This document shows, piece after piece, positions 59,189 through 64,000 of a stretch of DNA of 64,000 nucleotides. The DNA comes from Pseudomonas viridiflava (GTDB lineage Bacteria; Pseudomonadota; Gammaproteobacteria; Pseudomonadales; Pseudomonadaceae). Every line of letters begins with the position of its first letter. Within the stretch, counting starts at the first letter, position 1. The notes under the pieces were generated by a model that was not told the origin of the DNA, made no database searches, and worked only from the letters and a program-made list of their open reading frames with translations. Both the position numbers and the translations under genes were made by a program. The stretch is taken from contig NZ_UTHA01000243.1 in the NCBI RefSeq assembly GCF_900582195.1, positions 1 to 64,000 on the forward strand, written 5' to 3'.

Positions 59189-61881
59189 CCGTTCAGCCGC
59201 CGCAAAGCGGCCTGCAGGCCGCCGGACAGCATCTCGGTATCACCGCTGTCCGGCGGCACGCCATAGCGATTGGGCAACTTGTCTCCGGCAAGCCCGAACA
59301 ACACCAACGGCAAAAATGGCAGAAACGGCGTCAGCGCCATGAAGATCAGCAACGTCGGAATGCCCCGGCCCATGTCGTGCAAACGGCGCAGGATGGCGCC
59401 GAACACCAGCAGCACGCCCAATAGCAGGATAAGAATGCCTGCGCCCGTAGTGCCACTGATCAGCCCTGCCACCGGCGCAATCACCAGACACCCCAAGACC
59501 TGAGCGATAAAAGCCTTGCGCCCCAACCGCGAGCCGAGACGCCAGATCGCTGTCGCCGGTACTGGCTGCACATCGCTTTTCGCCAGCAGCAAACGCTCCG
59601 ACCAGGACAGCAACGCGCACAAGGCCAAGCGCAGCCCGACGCTGTTCTGCACATCGTCCTTGCCCTGCTGCATCTGCCGCAGGACGCGCGTTTTCGGCAC
59701 TCCGGCAGCGCCATAGCGAATCAAGCCCTTGAGCGCGTCCAGCGCCTCGTATGCCAGCAGTTTGTCGACACCAAAATCCGTCAGCACTTTGCGCGGCGGC
59801 CATACCGGTTCGCCTTTGATCAAACCGTCACGGAAGCCTTCGAACCAATCGTCTTCACAACTGATCGCCGCAATCGACTGCAACAATGCGCGATGCTGTT
59901 CGGCACTCAGGCTCGGGTCGTGATAGAGCACGCCCCAGAACATCATCAACCCCAGCAAATCGTCGCCGCATGCCGCACGATCGCTTTCAAGGCAGGTGTA
60001 AAGCAGGGTATTGGCCGGCAACCGGATACTGTCGAGTGCCTGCTGTACGCTGAACAATTGCTGCACCAGCAAACCGTGCACCGGATCATGGCCTTGCAGC
60101 CATCCCAGCAAACCGTTGCAATTGCCTTGCTCGCGCAGCAAGCGCCGCAGCAGTGGCTGCAGTCGACTCAAAGGATGAGCCGGATTGAAAGGCAGGCGCT
60201 CAAGGCTCTGTGCGTCAATCAACTGCAACCAGCGTTCGGGCTGATCCAGCAATGCCAGCAGGAACAGTGTCTGCGCATGCCACTCCCAAGTGGCCTCACC
60301 CAGCCCGACCGGTGGCAACTGAATCCCGCGCCGGCTCAACTGCAGAATCAAATCGAGTTCGGACAAGTCGCAATCATCTTTGACCGCGGCCAGCTTGAAC
60401 GCGTCTGCCAGTCTTTCCAGCGCAGCCTCGCTGTAAGGCCGCAAGCGACGCAACCACAGACGACAGACCTTGTGCGGCTCGCCTTGCGTCAGTACCTGCG
60501 GCAAGGGCCGCGCACTTGAATCCGCGTCAATGAAAGCACCCATGGCCAACGCAATCGGTGCCCCGCGCAACCAACGCAGGTGTTGCTCAGCCTGATATTT
60601 GAATCCGCTCATTACCAGATTTTCGAGGGCATCGATCGGCAGCGGTGCGTCCAGAATCTGCTGCAGCAAAGCCGAATCACCCCGGTGCAGCGCCCAAGCG
60701 TACCGGTACAGATGCAGCAATCGGCTGTCGGCATTCTCGCCCAGCAGTTGCGCGAGCAATGGCAGTTCATCGCCGGTCATGCGCCACTCGACAAAGCTAT
60801 GCGCAAGGCTATCAAGCTTTAGCCTGCCGACACCCAGCCAACGGTTCAGCGTCTCGGGATGTTGTGACGGGCTGCCATAGACATGGCCGTCATCGTCGAG
60901 ATCCTCCGACCAGTCAGAGCAGTCCTCCAGACGATCAAATGCCTGAATCAGCAGAGGTAGAAACGTCGGCTGTCGCTTGGCACACATTTCCAGCAGGCGA
61001 CTTTCCGCCATCGGATGCCGATGTTCGTTCCACAGCCGGATCCAGCAAGGCAGTGCCTGATCATCCCGGCCCAGCAGACTGCTCTGACACGCCAACAAGT
61101 AAAGCCAGTCGACATCATCCGGTGCGGCAAGCTGCTGTTCGATACAGCCCTGCAAAAACGTCGGCCCGCCGATACCCGCCTGAGTGAACTGCACCAACAG
61201 GCGCTTGAGGTACGCGGCATCATTTGGCAACGGTATACAAGTGTGCCGCCCCGCGAAGTCGGCGAACTCATGAAGTGGACGCTGGGCGAAGATGAAGTCG
61301 AGACTCCGGGCGTACCACAGCGATTCGGTCTGCGCTGCCTCTGACCATGTGCTGATCAAATCCGTATCGAACGGGTCAGGCGTTTCGATTCGCTGCAGAA
61401 AGGATTCCACCTGATGGACGTCTTCGTACTCCAGATCCAGCAGCTGTTGATCCCAGGCCATACGCTTGGCCAATAGATTCGCGCAGCGGTACGACAACGG
61501 ACCGGCGTCGGCCAGCCGGTGGTACAGGCCCCAGCTGAGTTCATCGAGCACGTCCAGCGACAGCTCATCCAGCCCTCGAATAAAGGCCTGCCACGCGGCG
61601 AAATTGAACCGGCGAGCAGGATCATCCAGCAGTTCACAAAAATCGACGAACGCCTGAGGAACCTCAACGACCTGCCGCTTCAATGCTGCGGGTTCTTCCT
61701 CGAACTCTTCTTCCTCTTCCTCACGCGCCAGACGCAGGGCGTTTTCGTAGGCCATGCGCAGCGCCTGAAACCCTTGCGGATCAGTCTCTGGGTGGTGCTG
61801 CGGTAAACGTGCGCGGTAGGCGTTGCGAATCAGGTTTTCGTCGGTGGTAGGCTCGATGCCCAGGCGGATCCAGCAACTCAT
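59185..61881 (-). CDS. J-domain protein with C-terminal DUF805 membrane domain
   Basis: An 898-residue protein. An N-terminal J-like domain (about residues 3-50: WIRLGIEPTTDENLIRNAY) carries HPE where the canonical J-domain has HPD. It is followed by a long helical, Leu/Trp-rich region (about 60-770) without a recognised motif. At the C-terminus (about 780-880) there are hydrophobic segments and RRLHDMGRG, the DUF805 signature. The protein should be anchored in the inner membrane. It overlaps the DUF1266 gene by four bases (ATGA), so it is translated from the same mRNA. It is the probable partner of the convergent HscC. The E. coli counterparts are DjlB and DjlC, which are shorter. Confidence 0.82.
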   Translation of the reverse strand: MSCWIRLGIEPTTDENLIRNAYRARLPQHHPETDPQGFQALRMAYENALRLAREEEEEEFEEEPAALKRQVVEVPQAFVDFCELLDDPARRFNFAAWQAFIRGLDELSLDVLDELSWGLYHRLADAGPLSYRCANLLAKRMAWDQQLLDLEYEDVHQVESFLQRIETPDPFDTDLISTWSEAAQTESLWYARSLDFIFAQRPLHEFADFAGRHTCIPLPNDAAYLKRLLVQFTQAGIGGPTFLQGCIEQQLAAPDDVDWLYLLACQSSLLGRDDQALPCWIRLWNEHRHPMAESRLLEMCAKRQPTFLPLLIQAFDRLEDCSDWSEDLDDDGHVYGSPSQHPETLNRWLGVGRLKLDSLAHSFVEWRMTGDELPLLAQLLGENADSRLLHLYRYAWALHRGDSALLQQILDAPLPIDALENLVMSGFKYQAEQHLRWLRGAPIALAMGAFIDADSSARPLPQVLTQGEPHKVCRLWLRRLRPYSEAALERLADAFKLAAVKDDCDLSELDLILQLSRRGIQLPPVGLGEATWEWHAQTLFLLALLDQPERWLQLIDAQSLERLPFNPAHPLSRLQPLLRRLLREQGNCNGLLGWLQGHDPVHGLLVQQLFSVQQALDSIRLPANTLLYTCLESDRAACGDDLLGLMMFWGVLYHDPSLSAEQHRALLQSIAAISCEDDWFEGFRDGLIKGEPVWPPRKVLTDFGVDKLLAYEALDALKGLIRYGAAGVPKTRVLRQMQQGKDDVQNSVGLRLALCALLSWSERLLLAKSDVQPVPATAIWRLGSRLGRKAFIAQVLGCLVIAPVAGLISGTTGAGILILLLGVLLVFGAILRRLHDMGRGIPTLLIFMALTPFLPFLPLVLFGLAGDKLPNRYGVPPDSGDTEMLSGGLQAALRRLNG

Positions 61882-62573
61882 GACCAGTCGAACTCCTTGA
61901 GCGATGCCGGACGTGGCGGCAGGTCAATTTCCATATGCCATGGCAAATCAGCCAGAAACCGGGGGATGTTCTCGGCGAGGCCGCGGGCAATCCGCACGTT
62001 AAGGGCGTTGGTGCCTTGTCGATCCAGTTCGCGCGCCAGATCATCGTCACTTGCACTGAGGCACGACCAAAAGGTTCGGCCCACTACAAAGCCATCGAAG
62101 TAAGCCATCCAGCTGCCGTAGTGAAATTGCGCTCTGAGGGCCAAACGGCTGTGCAGCCAGTTGCTTTCGTCGAGGTCGATCCACTGATTGCGCACCGCGC
62201 AACGCAGGAGAAAGCCCATGCGGCCATAATCCCAGGACAATATCCCGCCCGGCCCGCAACTGCCGAAGGTGCGGCTGGCAAACTGATGCAGGATGCGCTC
62301 ACGGGTCGGGAGATTCTCCAGCAAGGCCTGCCATTCACTTGGCAGACAACGCTGCCACGCCAGGTAGGCCGCGCTGAGGTGTTTGGCATGGCCGTCGTCG
62401 GTCATCCGCTCGAGCATGTCGAACAACTGCCCACGGTCATCGATACCCCAACTGTCTTGCAGATCGATGTAGCGATCGTCGCAGAACGCGGGATCGTCGT
62501 AGCTGGCGCCAGTATTGATCGCCGCCATTGGCGCAGACAGGGCACACAGCCAGCGCTGTTGAATATCGTCCAT
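61878..62573 (-). CDS. DUF1266 domain protein
   Basis: A 231-residue soluble protein of the DUF1266 family: the N-terminal WLCALSAPMAAINTG, the acidic middle YDDPAF and WGIDDRGQLFDML, and the C-terminal SWDYGRMGFLLRCAV with the family's WD.GR core. The ATG at 62573 (MDDIQQRW) is chosen. A frame to 62714 is rejected because it runs through the ibpA terminator region. It is the first gene of the operon with the J-domain protein. E. coli YbeR and YbeU, near hscC, carry the same domain. Function unknown. Confidence 0.85.
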   Translation of the reverse strand: MDDIQQRWLCALSAPMAAINTGASYDDPAFCDDRYIDLQDSWGIDDRGQLFDMLERMTDDGHAKHLSAAYLAWQRCLPSEWQALLENLPTRERILHQFASRTFGSCGPGGILSWDYGRMGFLLRCAVRNQWIDLDESNWLHSRLALRAQFHYGSWMAYFDGFVVGRTFWSCLSASDDDLARELDRQGTNALNVRIARGLAENIPRFLADLPWHMEIDLPPRPASLKEFDWS

Positions 62574-62682
62574 GAAAAAAGGCTCCGGGCCGACCGGTGA
62601 GGAATGGGGTCGGCAAAACTGCGGCGGATTGTAGAGAAACCACCGCCAGCGGCAAAGTCGAACAGCGCTTTTCTTGTGCGCA

Positions 62683-62712
62683 CAAAAAAGGCCCCGACGT
62701 ATCGGGGCCTTC
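62683..62712 (-). terminator. Terminator after ibpA
   Basis: AGGCCCCGA/TCGGGGCCT stem with a four-base loop, followed on the minus strand by six T. It separates ibpA from the DUF1266-J-domain operon. Confidence 0.9.
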
Positions 62713-62760
62713 ATTCAGCGGCTTATCGCCGGTTCAGGCGATTGTGTTGCGGCACATGAC

Positions 62761-63207
62761 TCAGTGCTGCAACGCCGGTTTCTGCGTCCCGTTGATCGGG
62801 ATGCGCTTGGCTTTCGCTTCTTCCGGGATCACGCGCAACAGGTCGATGCTCAGCAGACCGTTTTTCAGATCGGCAGCCTTGATCTCAATGTGATCGGCCA
62901 GGCGGAAGGACAGCTTGAACGCGCGCTGGGCGATGCCCTGGTGCAGGAAGGTCACGCCTTCGTTGGCATCACGCTTGCCGCCACTGATGGTCAGCACACC
63001 TTTTTCGACTTGCAGTTCCAGGTCTTCTTCCTGGAAACCAGCTGCCGCTACAACGATGCGGTATTGGTCATCACCGTGCTTTTCAACGTTGTAAGGTGGA
63101 TAGGTGCTGCCTGGCTCGTTGCGCAGGGCGGTTTCGAACAGGTCGTTGAAACGGTCGAAACCCACCGAGGAACGGAACAGTGGCGCGAGGGAAAATGCAG
63201 TACTCAT
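62761..63207 (-). CDS. ibpA: Small heat-shock protein IbpA (Hsp20)
   Basis: A 148-residue alpha-crystallin-type holdase that binds aggregating proteins. It begins MSTAFSLAPLFRSSVGFDRFNDLF. The alpha-crystallin domain runs from about residue 38 (YPPYNVEKHGDDQYRIVVAAAGF) with the hallmark GVLTISGGK, and the C-terminal I-x-I type tail is KRIPING. It has a sigma32 promoter and a thermosensor-like leader upstream. Confidence 0.96.
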   Translation of the reverse strand: MSTAFSLAPLFRSSVGFDRFNDLFETALRNEPGSTYPPYNVEKHGDDQYRIVVAAAGFQEEDLELQVEKGVLTISGGKRDANEGVTFLHQGIAQRAFKLSFRLADHIEIKAADLKNGLLSIDLLRVIPEEAKAKRIPINGTQKPALQH

Positions 63208-63274
63208 GATTCAAATCTCCTGAAAACAATCAGCAAGGTTTTTTGACTCCGCGACCCGAATTCGGCATCGCGTA
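63208..63274 (-). promoter_or_regulatory. ROSE-like RNA thermometer in the ibpA leader
   Basis: The leader, roughly 67 bases, has a first hairpin around the palindrome CCGAATTCGG. A second part places TTGCT (minus strand, 63232-63236) opposite the ribosome-binding site AGGAG (63217-63221). The U-Y-GCU element pairing with the ribosome-binding site is the hallmark of ROSE thermometers known for Pseudomonas and rhizobial small heat-shock genes. Folding was judged by eye. Confidence 0.75.
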
Positions 63275-63280
63275 ACCCTT

Positions 63281-63308
63281 AGATAGGGACCGCTGATTTG
63301 ATTTCAAG
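63281..63308 (-). promoter_or_regulatory. Sigma32 (heat-shock) promoter of ibpA
   Basis: Minus strand CTTGAAA (63302-63308), 13-base spacer, CCCTATCT (63281-63288). This matches the sigma32 consensus CTTGAAA-N11-16-CCCCATnT with one mismatch. The predicted start is about 67 bases before the ibpA ATG. Confidence 0.9.
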
Positions 63309-63328
63309 AGATTATTTGCAGATTTTTT

Positions 63329-64000
63329 TCAGGCCGCTTCGGCGACTGGCAGACCGAGCAAACGCGAGACGTGATCCGGTTCGGTCTCACGACGCAGCAC
63401 GGTGAACAGCTCGGTGGCCTCGGGATAATTACGTGTCAGCATCGCTAGCCATTGCTTCAATCGGCCCGGCGATTGGCGCGCAGTCATCTGCGCTTTGGCT
63501 TGCAGCCAGAAGTCCTGGATCAGCGGCATCAGCTCGGTCCAGCTCATCTCGACCACTTCTTCGCCAGCGCGGGCAGCGGCGATCTGTTTAGCCAGATCCG
63601 GGCGCGAGACCAGACCGCGACCGAGCATGATGTCTTCGACACCACTGATTTCCCGGCAACGCCGCCAGTCTTCGACGCTCCAGATATCGCCATTGGCGAA
63701 CACCGGGACTTTGACCACCTCTTGTACGCGCGGAATCCACTCCCAGTGCGCCGGCGGTTTGTAGCCGTCCATCTTGGTACGGGCGTGAACCACGATGTGC
63801 TCGGCGCCGCCTTCGGCCAATGCAGTGGCGCAGACCAGCGAACCGTCGGGACTGTCGAAGCCCAAACGCATTTTTGCGGTGACGGGAATGTGCGCAGGTA
63901 CGGCGCGGCGCACGTGCTCGACGATCTGGTTGAGCAGTTCTGGTTCTTTGAGCAGAACCGCGCCGCCACGGGACTTGTTGACGGTCTTGGCCGGGCAACC
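63329..64000 (-). CDS. dusC: tRNA-dihydrouridine(16) synthase, cut by the window edge
   Basis: The C-terminal 223 residues of an FMN-dependent dihydrouridine synthase; the start lies beyond 64000. At the edge the sequence reads [17 protein letters not shown] with the catalytic Cys. The FMN-site segments [23 protein letters not shown] and MLGRGLVS follow, then the C-terminal recruitment domain with LKQWLAML. The last part ([14 protein letters not shown]) fits DusC rather than DusA or DusB. It reads toward ibpA's promoter. Confidence 0.92.
   Translation of the reverse strand, partial: GCPAKTVNKSRGGAVLLKEPELLNQIVEHVRRAVPAHIPVTAKMRLGFDSPDGSLVCATALAEGGAEHIVVHARTKMDGYKPPAHWEWIPRVQEVVKVPVFANGDIWSVEDWRRCREISGVEDIMLGRGLVSRPDLAKQIAAARAGEEVVEMSWTELMPLIQDFWLQAKAQMTARQSPGRLKQWLAMLTRNYPEATELFTVLRRETEPDHVSRLLGLPVAEAA

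Overview
The window is a chromosomal segment of a Pseudomonas of the fluorescens group. The evidence is the high GC content, the gene order trpF-accD-folC-dedD-cvpA-purF-metZ and leuC-leuD-methyltransferase-leuB-asd-usg-fimV-truA, an RsmE-type CsrA protein, a 7A-type glutaminase-asparaginase, and five REP doublets of the GGGAGCGAGCTTGCTCGCG kind. Most of it is core genome. The less ordinary material lies at the left end, in the intergenic regions near tRNA genes, and in a chaperone cluster at the right end.

Layout. 1-3190: the RNA-repair regulator RtcR (CARF plus sigma54 activator), two small hypothetical genes, a NADAR-family ADP-ribose/N-glycoside hydrolase, then an AT-richer non-coding stretch ending at tRNA-Pro(GGG). 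3190-10642 (minus strand): the translation cluster thrS-infC-rpmI-rplT-pheS-pheT-ihfA-merR-tRNA-Pro, with infC starting at an ATT codon that overlaps the thrS stop. 11014-13020: small genes (secreted Cys-containing protein, cold-shock protein, I78 inhibitor-like lipoprotein, two hypotheticals). 13053-20020 (minus): ribose operon rbsB-rbsA-rbsC-rbsR-rbsK-rbsD followed by an exported nucleoside hydrolase, with a perfect 14-base LacI-type palindrome upstream. 20222-25790: coiled-coil protein, ansB, a LexA-box-controlled DUF1654-endA pair, siderophore-interacting protein, SPOR lipoprotein, rsmE and a DUF2214 membrane protein. 25935-26502: a probable small-RNA locus and tRNA-Val(GAC). 26645-33550: a PuuB-like FAD oxidase, then a minus-strand molybdenum-hydroxylase cluster (Tat-exported large subunit, 2Fe-2S subunit, tri-heme cytochrome c, XdhC). 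33796-34439: REP doublets, tRNA-Asp(GTC) and tRNA-Val(TAC). 34482-43325 (minus): SDR, metZ, purF, cvpA, dedD, folC, accD, trpF, truA. 43597-53024 (minus): fimV, a Usg-like Asd paralogue, asd, leuB, methyltransferase, leuD, leuC. 53165-62573: LysR regulator, a five-PAS GGDEF-EAL protein, HscC (Hsp70) converging on a J-domain/DUF805 protein and its DUF1266 partner. 62761-64000: ibpA with a sigma32 promoter and a ROSE-like leader, and the truncated dusC.

How the genes work together. The left operon makes translation components and IHF. The rbs operon plus the exported nucleoside hydrolase would strip ribose from nucleosides outside the cytoplasm, import it and phosphorylate it. DUF1654-endA is an SOS-induced unit. 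The leu/asd block serves leucine and aspartate-family synthesis. The Hsp70/J-domain/DUF1266 set resembles the E. coli hscC-djlB/C-ybeR/ybeU neighbourhood; its client is unknown, and it is the best candidate here for a poorly described system.

Limits. All functional calls rest on motifs and remembered families. No database search, structure prediction or folding calculation was run. Nothing in the window looks like a prophage, insertion sequence, CRISPR array or complete defence island.
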